Source: Caballeronia sp031450805 | Lineage (GTDB): Bacteria; Pseudomonadota; Gammaproteobacteria; Burkholderiales; Burkholderiaceae | DNA: 64,000 bases | Assembly (NCBI RefSeq): GCF_031450805.1 | Contig: NZ_JARTVY010000003.1 | Coordinates: 248,001-312,000 of the forward strand | Direction: 5' to 3' | In this document: positions 51,853 to 59,712 of the stretch, one piece after another | How positions within the stretch are numbered: position 1 is the first letter of the stretch | Layout of the letters: every line of letters starts with the position of its first letter | Made by a program: the position numbers and the translations under genes | Notes under the pieces: model-generated | What the model was told of the DNA's origin: nothing | Databases searched by the model: none | Seen by the model: only the letters and a program-made list of their open reading frames with translations

Positions 51853-53097
51853 ATGTCTGAAGGACGGAACGACGCGTTGGAACTCGGTTCACCTGCTCAC
51901 GCGGCGGAGGTGAAGCCGAGGGCCGAGCGTCGTTTTGACGTTTTCAATCCCTTTGATGGAGCGCTTGTCGGACAGGCGCCAGACATCGAATGCCGCACCC
52001 TAGAAGCGACCTTTGTTGAGGGCGCGCGCCTGGCGCGCACGCTTCGCAGCAATCAAATCATTCAGCGTCGACTCGGAGTCTGGGCGGTAAAGATTGAAGC
52101 GCATCGTGACGAACTTGCGAAACTCGTCAGTCTCGAGACGGGCAAGCCAATTCGTCTTGCTCGCATAGAGGTCTCCGCAGCCGTCTCTGCTCTTCACGCG
52201 TTCACGCTGTGTCCCGAGCTACCGCTCGTTCGCGATTCGACTTCCGCACATTCGGCATTCGCCATTCTGAACTGGTGCGACCCGGTGTTCTCGACGGTCA
52301 CTGAGGCCGCGACCGTCTTGAGTTCAGGGCGAGCCCTTGTTCTTAAGCCGTCATCCCGTGCACCGCTGGCTTCCCAGGCAGTCGGAGCGCTTTGGCAGGA
52401 TTACAACGAGTTTGACGCGCTCTTCTCAGTTGTTCCCTCGACGGACGCTATCGGAATGTTCCGCGCGGCGCTGATGAGTTCTCATGTGACCGAAGTCCGC
52501 TTTCGCGGTAGTCGTGACGTCGCGGCTTTCGTAGCAAGTGCGTGCGATGAAGCTGTGGCGCCAGTGACCATCTCTACAAGTGAGCGCCTCCCTCTTGTGC
52601 TTGATGCCGGAACTGATGCTCAGGCAGCCAGCGATGCCATTATCGGCCGCGCTTTTCTGCAACCACTGCTGCCTTGCGGGGAGCGCGTCTCCTGCCTGTA
52701 TGTGCACGACTCGCTCGCAGATCCATTTGTCCGGGCTCTTGTCGAGAAGATGAGCGCCCTTCGGGTCGGCGACCCACTTGGGGACGAAACTGACATTGGA
52801 CCGGTCATCGACGATGTTGCGACTGCCCTGATATCAGAGCAGGTCGAAGAAGCCCTGTTGGAAGGAGCAGCGTTAGCTGGCGAGCAACCCCTCTTTGCGG
52901 GGCGACGACTCCGTCCGATGGTTTTGGACTACGCAACACCGTCAATGCGTGTATGCAGCGAAGACGTAGAAGGCCCAGTTGTTCCTGTAATCAGGTTTAG
53001 CCATCCGTCCGAACTCCCGAACGCAAAGTACCTGACCATCGAGTCCTTAGTATCGTCGGCGACCAGCGGGCGTTTAGATTTCTCAAAGCGCAACTGA
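51853..53097 (+). CDS. Aldehyde-dehydrogenase-like protein lacking catalytic residues (pseudoenzyme)
   Basis: A 414-residue member of the aldehyde dehydrogenase fold closest to the AstD/GabD type in layout, but short (about 480 is usual). Recognisable parts are FNPFDGALVGQAPD near the start, ELAKLVSLETGKPI, VLKPSSRAPLASQAV, VRFRGSRDVAAFV and GDPLGDETDIGPVID. Where active enzymes have LELGG it has TISTSERLP (Glu replaced). Where they have GGQxC it has CGERVSC, with Val at the catalytic cysteine position. The C-terminal oligomerisation strand is also shortened. The frame is intact and only 3 bp after gabT, so it is probably expressed. It may be a structural or regulatory partner. An unusual active enzyme cannot be excluded. 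Confidence 0.8.
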   Translation: MSEGRNDALELGSPAHAAEVKPRAERRFDVFNPFDGALVGQAPDIECRTLEATFVEGARLARTLRSNQIIQRRLGVWAVKIEAHRDELAKLVSLETGKPIRLARIEVSAAVSALHAFTLCPELPLVRDSTSAHSAFAILNWCDPVFSTVTEAATVLSSGRALVLKPSSRAPLASQAVGALWQDYNEFDALFSVVPSTDAIGMFRAALMSSHVTEVRFRGSRDVAAFVASACDEAVAPVTISTSERLPLVLDAGTDAQAASDAIIGRAFLQPLLPCGERVSCLYVHDSLADPFVRALVEKMSALRVGDPLGDETDIGPVIDDVATALISEQVEEALLEGAALAGEQPLFAGRRLRPMVLDYATPSMRVCSEDVEGPVVPVIRFSHPSELPNAKYLTIESLVSSATSGRLDFSKRN

Positions 53098-53138
53098 CCG
53101 CACGCACTGAATTGCAAACTTTTTTGAACAGTCACAAC

Positions 53139-53477
53139 ATGAACGAGACTACCCCTTACGAAGCGTTCTCGATGGTCGACATGCGTGCTGGCCGTATCGC
53201 ACGAATCGAACTGAACACTGAGGCCCGCAAACCCGCGTACAAAATCTGGATTGACTTCGGCGAGCTCGGAGAGTTGGCGACGAGCGGCCAGTACACGGCG
53301 CTTTACCACGCCGAGGAACTGGTGGGCCAGATGGTCGTCTGTGCAGTCAATCTTGGGAGCCGCCGCATCGGCGGCTTCAAGTCTGAAGTACTGATGCTCG
53401 GCGTTGAGAACGCGGACGGTGCGGTGGTTTATCTGAAGCCTGAGCGCGACGTCGCGCCTGGCACGAAAGTATTCTAA
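53139..53477 (+). CDS. CsaA/YgjH-type tRNA-binding domain protein
   Basis: A 112-residue protein consisting of one OB-fold tRNA-binding domain (FSMVDMRAGRIARIELNTEARKPAYKIWIDFGELG, then GFKSEVLMLGVEN). It is like CsaA, a dimeric tRNA-binding protein with reported chaperone-like activity. The start at 53139 (MNETTPYEAF) gives the usual length, though no good ribosome site is seen. Its presence in a catabolic operon is a recurrent but unexplained kind of association. Confidence 0.88.
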   Translation: MNETTPYEAFSMVDMRAGRIARIELNTEARKPAYKIWIDFGELGELATSGQYTALYHAEELVGQMVVCAVNLGSRRIGGFKSEVLMLGVENADGAVVYLKPERDVAPGTKVF

Positions 53478-53521
53478 TAGCATTCGAATGCCCGCCGAGG
53501 GCACACTAAGATGGAGACGAA

Positions 53522-55126
53522 ATGAACGCGCCCGCAGCAGAGATTGAAGTTGGCGAGGAAATGGTCGCTGGCTTTGCCAAGAAGGGATTGGGACAGGTAC
53601 AGGCAGCGACGACTCGCGACCGCGGCGTCGGGCCTTTTCACAGGCTCGTGCTGCGCGGTGCGATGGTCATTGATGGCACGGGTGCCCCTCCCTGGGGGCC
53701 CGCCGACATCGTCGTCGAGGATGGGCGCATCGCCCTTGTTGCCGCGGTAGGCGTTCCAGGGTTACCAATCAACCCGTCGCGTCGTCCCGAAGCTGGCGAC
53801 CACGAGATTGACTGCACCGGGAAGTTCGTCACACCTGGCTTCATCGACTGCCACGCACACATCGGTACACCGTTCCATGCAGAGAACGGCGAGATGTTGC
53901 CCGCGGACTACATCTACAAGCTATGGCTTGCTCACGGGGTAACGAGTGTCCGTGAAGCCGGTACGATGAACGGCCTTGCATGGACGCAGCAGCAGGCCGC
54001 GGCCGCCGACGAAGGCAAAATCGCCGCGCCGACGCTCTATCCGTATGTGTATTTCCCTGCGGTCAATGACTACCTGAAGACCATCTATACGCCGGAGCAA
54101 GGTCGGGAGTGGCTGCGCAAGGCACATGCAAAAGGCGCGCGAGGCGTGAAGTTTTTCGGCGCACCGCCAGCAATCATGCAAGCCGCACTGGACGAAAGCA
54201 AGAAGCTTGGACTGAGGACGTGTTGTCATCATGCGCAGCTTTCTGTTGGGCGCATGAATTCTCTGCGTACCGCTCGTTGGGGCCTCACGAGCACGGAGCA
54301 CGCGTATGGCATTCCAGAAGCGCTGTTCGACGGCCGCACGCTCCAATCGGTCGGCGACGACTACAACTACAACGACGAATACATGCGGTTCGCGACCGCC
54401 GGGCAGACGTTCCTGCAAGCAGCGCGGCCGGGTAGCGCGAAGTGGAATGAGGTCCTCGAGGCCTTCTTGGAAGCGGGACACACTTTCGTTCCGACCATGA
54501 ACGTATACGACAGCAATCGTGACCTTATGCGCGCCCGTCGCGCCGACTGGCATGACGAGTACACTGACAGTACAACGTGGAAATACTTCCAGCCGCAGCG
54601 CGGTGGGCACGGCGCGTACTTCTACCGCTGGTCGGTGAAGAATGAGGTCGAATGGAAGGAGAGCTTCAGCATCCTCATGACCTTTCTGAACGAATACAAG
54701 AACCGCGGCGGGCGTGTGTGTGCCGGTAGCGACTCCGGCTTCATGTATCAAGTCTACGGGTTCGGGTTTGTCCGTGAGCTCGAATTGCTGCAAGAGGCAG
54801 GCTTCTCTGCGCTTGAGGTGATGCGTGCCGCGACATCTCACGCTGCCGAACTGCTCGGTGTCGAAAACGAGGCTGGGACGCTTGAAGTCGGCAAGCGCGC
54901 AGACATTCTGATTCACGACCAAAGTCCGCTTGCGGACTTCAAGCTGCTGTATGGCACTGGCGCAGTCCGGTTGAACGAAGAAACGAACGGGCCGGAATTC
55001 AAGCGTTGTCTGCTGAAGACCATTCGCGGCGGAATGGTGTACGACGTCGAAGAGCTGCTCGCGGACGTTCGGGAGATGGTCGCCGGTACTTGGACCGGTT
55101 CAACGACGTCTCAGGCGAGGAAGTGA
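53522..55126 (+). CDS. Amidohydrolase superfamily protein (imidazolonepropionase-like)
   Basis: A 534-residue metal-dependent hydrolase. Residues ~40-110 form the small beta domain (LRGAMVIDGTGAPPWGPADIVVEDGRI), and the metal motifs follow: His-x-His in GFIDCHAHIGTPF, Lys in ARGVKFFGAPP, His in TCCHHAQLS, His in TSTEHAYGIPE, and Asp in CAGSDSGFMY. It is longer than typical members (about 400-450), with an insertion near residues 280-400 rich in aromatic residues. GGAGA precedes the ATG. A COG0523 GTPase gene follows after 7 bp, suggesting metal delivery to this enzyme. The substrate is unknown but likely a cyclic amide or acylated amine leading to an omega-amino acid. Confidence 0.85.
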   Translation: MNAPAAEIEVGEEMVAGFAKKGLGQVQAATTRDRGVGPFHRLVLRGAMVIDGTGAPPWGPADIVVEDGRIALVAAVGVPGLPINPSRRPEAGDHEIDCTGKFVTPGFIDCHAHIGTPFHAENGEMLPADYIYKLWLAHGVTSVREAGTMNGLAWTQQQAAAADEGKIAAPTLYPYVYFPAVNDYLKTIYTPEQGREWLRKAHAKGARGVKFFGAPPAIMQAALDESKKLGLRTCCHHAQLSVGRMNSLRTARWGLTSTEHAYGIPEALFDGRTLQSVGDDYNYNDEYMRFATAGQTFLQAARPGSAKWNEVLEAFLEAGHTFVPTMNVYDSNRDLMRARRADWHDEYTDSTTWKYFQPQRGGHGAYFYRWSVKNEVEWKESFSILMTFLNEYKNRGGRVCAGSDSGFMYQVYGFGFVRELELLQEAGFSALEVMRAATSHAAELLGVENEAGTLEVGKRADILIHDQSPLADFKLLYGTGAVRLNEETNGPEFKRCLLKTIRGGMVYDVEELLADVREMVAGTWTGSTTSQARK

Positions 55127-55133
55127 GGTTGAT

Positions 55134-56114
55134 ATGCAATCCGGGTCTCAGTTTGTAATCGTCTCGGGCATGCTCGGCAGCGGGAAGACCTCACTGCTGG
55201 AGAGCCTGTTCGCCAGCGAAGATGCCTCCAATACCGCCGTCATTGTGAACGAAGCCGGAGAAATCAATATAGACGGCGCGGTGCTTTCCGAATCCGCCCG
55301 CGGTATGTCGATGGCAACGCTCAGCAATGGATGTGTCTGCTGCTCGCTGACGAGTGACCTTGCTACCACCATTCAAGACTTGATTCAGTCTCGCGAGATT
55401 GCCGGTAAGAAGCCGTTCTCTCGCATAGTGCTTGAATGCAGCGGTCTCTCCCGCCCGGGCCCGATTGTCTCATCGTTGCAGGAACTCGCAGACCTTCGGC
55501 TCAAGCTGCATTTAGTGACCACGTACGACTGTAGTCGCCCGGCCTTGCTTACCGGCGACTTCAACGATGCTGCGGCACAGTTGGTTGCGGCCAACACCAT
55601 TGTGCTCACAAAAATTGACCTCGTTTCGAGCGCGAAACGTGAGGAAGCACTGCAAGCAGTCACCGCGATAAACCCTTTCGCACGGGTCGTCAACCAATTC
55701 TCTGACTTGGTACGAGCGCGTCAGGCATTCGAAGCGCCCGAGAAGGGCGGCGTGGTCGTCGGGGATACGCATGGCACGCCGTCCGAGCGCCGGCGGTTGC
55801 TACATCCGCGCGTTCGAGTTTTCCGAGCGGAAATCCACGAAAGCCTCGCATGGGAAGCGGCATTGGACTGGCTCGAGAATATCGCCGGGGCCCTTGGAGA
55901 TCGATTGCTGCGCATCAAGGCTATCGTTCCGGGAGAAAATCCCGACGTGCGAATTCTGCTGCAAAGCGTCGGTTCGACGTTTTCTGCACCTCGGCGTCTG
56001 CGTTCGTCTACGACAGCGGCACTCGGAGCCATCATTATTGCCAGAGACTGCGGGCGACAAGAATTGGAAGACGTCGCAACAGAGCACGAAGTGAATTGGT
56101 TTAACAACTTTTAG
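55134..56114 (+). CDS. COG0523 (CobW-family) metallochaperone GTPase
   Basis: A 326-residue G3E GTPase. The P-loop is SGMLGSGKTSLLESL (residues 11-25), the CxCC metal site is SNGCVCCSLTSDL, the Walker B-like motif is VLECSGLSRPGPI, and the guanine specificity motif is LTKIDL. The C-terminal ~100 residues are the divergent CobW_C region. Such proteins deliver Zn, Co or Fe to client enzymes. The client is probably the amidohydrolase encoded immediately upstream. GAGG precedes the ATG. Confidence 0.9.
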   Translation: MQSGSQFVIVSGMLGSGKTSLLESLFASEDASNTAVIVNEAGEINIDGAVLSESARGMSMATLSNGCVCCSLTSDLATTIQDLIQSREIAGKKPFSRIVLECSGLSRPGPIVSSLQELADLRLKLHLVTTYDCSRPALLTGDFNDAAAQLVAANTIVLTKIDLVSSAKREEALQAVTAINPFARVVNQFSDLVRARQAFEAPEKGGVVVGDTHGTPSERRRLLHPRVRVFRAEIHESLAWEAALDWLENIAGALGDRLLRIKAIVPGENPDVRILLQSVGSTFSAPRRLRSSTTAALGAIIIARDCGRQELEDVATEHEVNWFNNF

Positions 56115-56180
56115 TCTTGCAATGCGCACGAAGGTGCAAGTAATGCTCCTCCATACCGTTTGCACTAGATTAGGTAACCC

Positions 56181-57116
56181 ATGCGCTCCAAGCTTCCATC
56201 GCTTCAGGCTCTCTTCGTCTTCGAGGCTGCTGCGCGTCATCTTAGTTTCACGAAGGCAGCCGGTGAATTGAATGTTACCCCGGTTGCCGTCAGCCGCATG
56301 GTTGCTCGGCTTGAAGACTCATTAGGCCTCAAACTGTTCGAGCGCGGGAGATCAGGGAATACTTTGACCGATCAAGGTATTGTTTTGCTGCGCTCTGTTG
56401 GGTCCGGATTCGACCAAATCGCCGCAACGTTGGACCATCTGAGCAGCGAACACGCTCGCGGCAATACCGTTACCGTGTCGGTCGTGAACGGCTTCGCATC
56501 GCAATGGCTGCTTCCGCGCTACTCCGATTTTCGCAAGCAGTTCCCCTCGGTAAGCCTTCGGCTCGAAATCGCCGCGACAACGGGGGTCGGGCCGCTTGAA
56601 GCTGCGGACCTTGGCCTGCGGAAACACGGGCGAGGTGCGGAAACGAGCCCGAGATATTTCTGTCCGGAGGTGATTATTCCAATCTGCAGCGGGCGATACT
56701 TCGACGAATTCGGCTCACTCAGCGAAATGAACCTTCGTCGCGGCCACAGCCTAATCCACCTAGATCCGACCACGTTGACGTGGGCAGATTTTTTTCGAAT
56801 AACCGGTTTGCCTGAGCCCGCCTTGATACAGCCTGTTCATTGTTCCGACGCGGGAATTTCTGTCCAGAGTGCAATGCTCGATCAAGGGATTGTTCTAGGT
56901 TGGCTGCAAGCGGTTGCGGCTCCCCTAAATCAGAAAAAAGTGATTCCAGCATCCAGATACTGTATCGCTACTGGCCGGCACTATGTTCTTGAATATCGTA
57001 GTGCTGCCCCCCCGACGCATGTGCGGGAAGTCGGCGAGTGGCTGATCGGCGGCATGCGAGAGGAACTCGACGCCACGCGGTCCCTTCTCGAAGGCTTAAC
57101 AATCCTTCAGACTTGA
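56181..57116 (+). CDS. LysR-family transcriptional regulator
   Basis: A 311-residue LysR regulator: helix-turn-helix at residues 5-40 (LPSLQALFVFEAAARHLSFTKAAGELNVTPVAVSRMVARLE), effector domain from about 90 with VVNGFASQWLLPRYSDFRKQFP. It is of the GcvA-like branch. It lies 66 bp after the GTPase gene, in the same direction, and may regulate the amidohydrolase genes. GATC is again frequent in this gene, unlike the genes to its left, so the compositional boundary lies near its start. Confidence 0.92.
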   Translation: MRSKLPSLQALFVFEAAARHLSFTKAAGELNVTPVAVSRMVARLEDSLGLKLFERGRSGNTLTDQGIVLLRSVGSGFDQIAATLDHLSSEHARGNTVTVSVVNGFASQWLLPRYSDFRKQFPSVSLRLEIAATTGVGPLEAADLGLRKHGRGAETSPRYFCPEVIIPICSGRYFDEFGSLSEMNLRRGHSLIHLDPTTLTWADFFRITGLPEPALIQPVHCSDAGISVQSAMLDQGIVLGWLQAVAAPLNQKKVIPASRYCIATGRHYVLEYRSAAPPTHVREVGEWLIGGMREELDATRSLLEGLTILQT

Positions 57117-57440
57117 TTCGAGCTTGTCAAACCAACGGGAGTCCATCGTGAGGACGCCAAGTCGCCACCTGATACAGAACAAGCTTCCATGGCATTCCGT
57201 CGAGGCAAAGTTTCACATTCATTGGTCCCCGCTATACGCGTCGGGACCGTCAGCTTTATCTGTCACTAGCTGATAAATCATGCAATCATTCGCCGGCCTT
57301 CTATCGTCGACGTGCGGCCCGTTTGACGTGACTACCAATCGGCATGTCGCCGCCGGAGACTAAGAAGAGCCACGTCGAATAAAGTCGACCCATGACGTGA
57401 CTCGTAACACCGAAGCCTGCATATCCAATGGTGAAAGAAT
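57117..57440. other. Gene-free stretch at the right edge of the catabolic island
   Basis: No gene or clear terminator. TGACGTGACT occurs twice (near 57327 and 57392), a short direct repeat of unknown meaning. Confidence 0.35.
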
Positions 57441-57650
57441 TTGGCCGCCGTACGGTCTCGTCTAGGACGTCGCGCGGCGTTGCGGCGAGCGAGGCTCGTC
57501 ATCCCGTCGAGGGCATCGGGCAGTTGCGGCATCGCGGCACCGTTTCGCGAGCTCAAGGTCGCCGACCAAAACGGGCAGCCGGTGAAAGGTGGCGAGCCGG
57601 GCGAGTTGATGGTGCGCGGGCACTGCCTTCGTCATTTGTCGAGTATCTGA
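57441..57650 (+). pseudogene. AMP-binding (acyl-CoA synthetase) fragment
   Basis: The frame near 57510-57625 reads GSCGIAAPFRELKVADQNG, followed by QPVKGGEPGELMVRG. This is the conserved segment of acyl-CoA ligases after the adenylation motif. Both sides are unrelated or out of frame, so it is a short relic. Confidence 0.65.
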
Positions 57651-57744
57651 AACTTGAGCATGACCTGCGCTTCGCTTTGAGTACGACCGAGAATCAACAA
57701 CCGCTCGTTAAGTCTGAACGACTGCCGCGTCTCCTGGCTGCGGC

Positions 57745-57890
57745 TCATACGTCGACCACGATGCGTCCCTTCAGGGAGCCTTCCGCGAATCGCTGCGCGG
57801 CATCGATCGCCTGATCGAGCGTCACCGTCTAGGTGATGCGAGCCAGCTTATCCCAATCATGGGCTGCAATCATGACCTGGCGCCCGTGTT
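57745..57890 (-). pseudogene. Zinc-type alcohol dehydrogenase / quinone oxidoreductase C-terminal fragment
   Basis: On the minus strand the last ~35 residues read DWDKLARIT-stop-TVTLDQAIDAAQRFAEGSLKG and then RIVVDV-stop. This is the typical end of a medium-chain dehydrogenase, with an in-frame TAG showing decay. No upstream Rossmann domain remains. Confidence 0.65.
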
Positions 57891-57899
57891 CCTTTGGCA

Positions 57900-58219
57900 A
57901 GAGTTCTTAGCTGCAGCGCCGCAAACTGGGCGATGTGAACGTCATCCATCGACTGGACGGGATCGTCCGGAAATTCGATGGGATCGCCGAATTCGCGGAG
58001 CGCCGCCGCTGTCCAGACATTGACTTCCGGAACGTACGAATTTTCACTTCGTCGGACGGCACGAGCAGCGCTTGCCGCCGTGATGGTAGCCGCGCTCGCG
58101 GCGGTGGCGCTGCTGGCCTTGGCGGTCGGGGTGCGAGGCGTGGGAGGCGGAGATTTTCGCCGGCTGGGACGCAGATGCATTGAGTGCAAGACTTTCCCGT
58201 CAGATTCTTCATCTAAACG
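57900..58219. other. Unrecognised stretch, probably debris
   Basis: A minus-strand frame includes EVNVWTAAALREFGDPIEF and DDPVQSMDDVHIAQFAALQ, which looks protein-like, but it is flanked by low-complexity Ser/Ala/Arg sequence and I recognise no family. I see no intact gene. Confidence 0.3.
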
Positions 58220-58273
58220 TTGACATTTTGCAAATCGGGGGGTTACGGTCATTCGCTATTCGCAAATAGCGAA
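58220..58273 (+). promoter_or_regulatory. Promoter and palindromic operator of the HTH/nucleotidyltransferase remnant
   Basis: A perfect -35 box TTGACA (58220-58225) is followed, about 27 bp on, by the inverted repeat TTCGCTATT (58252-58260), CGCA, AATAGCGAA (58265-58273). The palindrome would overlap the transcription start, as expected for autorepression by the HTH protein encoded just downstream. GAGGAAGCGGG then precedes the ATG. Confidence 0.55.
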
Positions 58274-58289
58274 GCAGAGGAAGCGGGCA

Positions 58290-58940
58290 ATGTTAAAAAG
58301 TCAAGATATTTTGGTTGCTTTGAAGCTCACCAGCCTCGCGCTCCAGAGCAAAGCAAAGGCAAATGAGAAAATTCCGGTGTCGACGTGGAGGGGCTGGGAA
58401 GAGCAGTGGGAGGAAGCCGACCGCCAAGAGAATCGATGGCCACTCGCTTCTTCGCCGACAATGGCCAATTGCGGTGGACGTATGCTGATCTATCACAGAC
58501 GCTACGGCTGAGCGCGTCGGAGTGCAACGCGGCCGTTAAACGGGGACTCACTAGCGGACCTATCGGTGTCGCTGAAAAGTTCGCAGCCGCAGCCGCGCCC
58601 TGCGCCTAAGCAGCTGCTCGAATTCATTGTTCACGGCGTGAAATATGTATTTCCGGCTAAAGAGGGACGACTTGCAAGGGGAGTCCCGACCGCTTTCGGT
58701 GCTCCGGTACTGAAGGGAAAGATGCTGACCGCCGGTGAACATGAGTAGGTATGGGAAGATGCACAGGGGCTTTCGACCGGCCTGAGCATTGAGCCGTTGC
58801 ATAAGTCAGTGCCTTTTGCAGTACGCGCCGACCCGGTCTTATATGAACTGCTCGCTTTGACTGACGCCATAAGGTTCGGCAAGGCAAAGGAAAATACCTT
58901 GGCCACGGAGAGCCTGAGCAAGAGAATGCTGTCTATATGA
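58290..58940 (+). pseudogene. Winged-HTH regulator of an AbiEii-like pair, broken
   Basis: Three pieces in two frames make one protein of ~200 residues. These are MLKSQDILVALKLTSLALQ, then WTYADLSQTLRLSASECNAAVKR in another frame (helix-turn-helix), then LLEFIVHGVKYVFPAKEG and GVPTAFGAPVLKG back in the first frame. An in-frame TAG at 58746 is followed by further homologous sequence (LHKSVPFAVRADPVLYELLALTDAIR) to a TGA at 58938-58940. I recognise this pattern from HTH proteins encoded directly before nucleotidyltransferase-type toxin genes. The stop overlaps the next ATG (ATGA), as in intact pairs. Confidence 0.55.
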
Positions 58941-59143
58941 ATACCTTCGATAGACTACAGATGATGCTGGGAGCCGTCTCCACAGCGCTCGGGGATGACC
59001 TACTCGATCGCGTCGCGTTCGTCGTCCAGCGCCGCGACGCCTACGTCACGAGTTCCGCGCGGGCGTTTCTTGAGATCACCCGGCGGGTAGCAGCCACCAA
59101 TGAGCGCGCCAGAACGGTGAGCGCCCTGTCAGACGATGCTTGA
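58937..59143 (+). pseudogene. Truncated nucleotidyltransferase (AbiEii-like) remnant
   Basis: The frame opens MNTFDRLQMMLGAVSTALG and DDLLDRVAFV, resembling the first ~30 residues of nucleotidyltransferases of this pair type. The expected GG-containing catalytic segment right after RVAFV is missing, and the remaining ~38 residues are out of register. The gene appears deleted after its start. Confidence 0.45.
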
Positions 59144-59311
59144 TGCCAAGCCATAACAGCTGCGAAGTAGAACAAGTCTGGCAACGACTTGACATAAAGG
59201 AATTTACCGCAGACGCGTGGCAGTACTATCTAATATTCGCGTCGATAGAATTGCGAGAGGCGGGTCACCGATGAAGTCTAACTGACGCGACCGATTAAGA
59301 GGCAACAATCG

Positions 59312-59520
59312 ATGCAAGGCTTGTCGGCGGCGTTCCGCAATCTCGATGCCGACGCGCGCAAGGATCTGACCACGCGTTACGATGCGCTGTGCGCCCACTA
59401 CGACATGCAGCCCACACGCAACAACCATGGCGTTGCCCATGAGAACGGCTCCATCGAGAGCCCTCATGGCCACCTCAAGAGCGCAGTGCGTGATGCGTTG
59501 CTTCTGCGCGGCAGTCGGTC
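59312..59520 (+). pseudogene. IS21-family IstA transposase fragment
   Basis: QGLSAAFRNLDADARKDLTT followed by RYDALCAHYDMQPTRNN, GVAHENGSIESPHGHLKSA and RDALLLRGSR match the part of IstA after the DDE centre. The N-terminus, the end of istA and istB are missing. It overlaps in homology with only the end of the fragment at 12540-12845. Confidence 0.8.
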
Positions 59521-59712
59521 CACCCCGACCGTCGTATATTTCATTTTGCACCCTCCGGTTAGTCTGTGATGACCTCAATGATCTTCCATTAGGGCACTTT
59601 GATGCCGTCGGCCTGTGAGGGTCCGCCTCTTCGGCGTCACCCACTTATTAGGTGGGGGCGTTAATTCCATTTGACGCGCTGCTTTCACCCCTCACGCGAT
59701 AATGCCGGCCCA

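Larger units (their letters stand above)
18361..56130. other. Compositional domain depleted of GATC
   Basis: Scanning by eye I find about 15 GATC sites in this 37.8-kb stretch, and none between 36721 and 43657. In the 2.9 kb of the two DUF1254 genes there are about 18, and the sequence right of 56.3 kb is again rich in them. Random expectation is about one per 256 bp. The domain coincides with the two catabolic islands. Confidence 0.75.

Noticed and set aside
53921..54922. A 333-residue open frame on the minus strand opposite the amidohydrolase gene
   Set aside because: Mirror frame of a gene with clear metal-binding motifs. Composition is that of a shadow.
57857..58252. A 131-residue minus-strand frame with a protein-like C-terminal half
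   Set aside because: The N-terminal half is low-complexity Ser/Ala/Arg, no family is recognised, and the stretch sits among gene debris. It may be a fragment but cannot be named.
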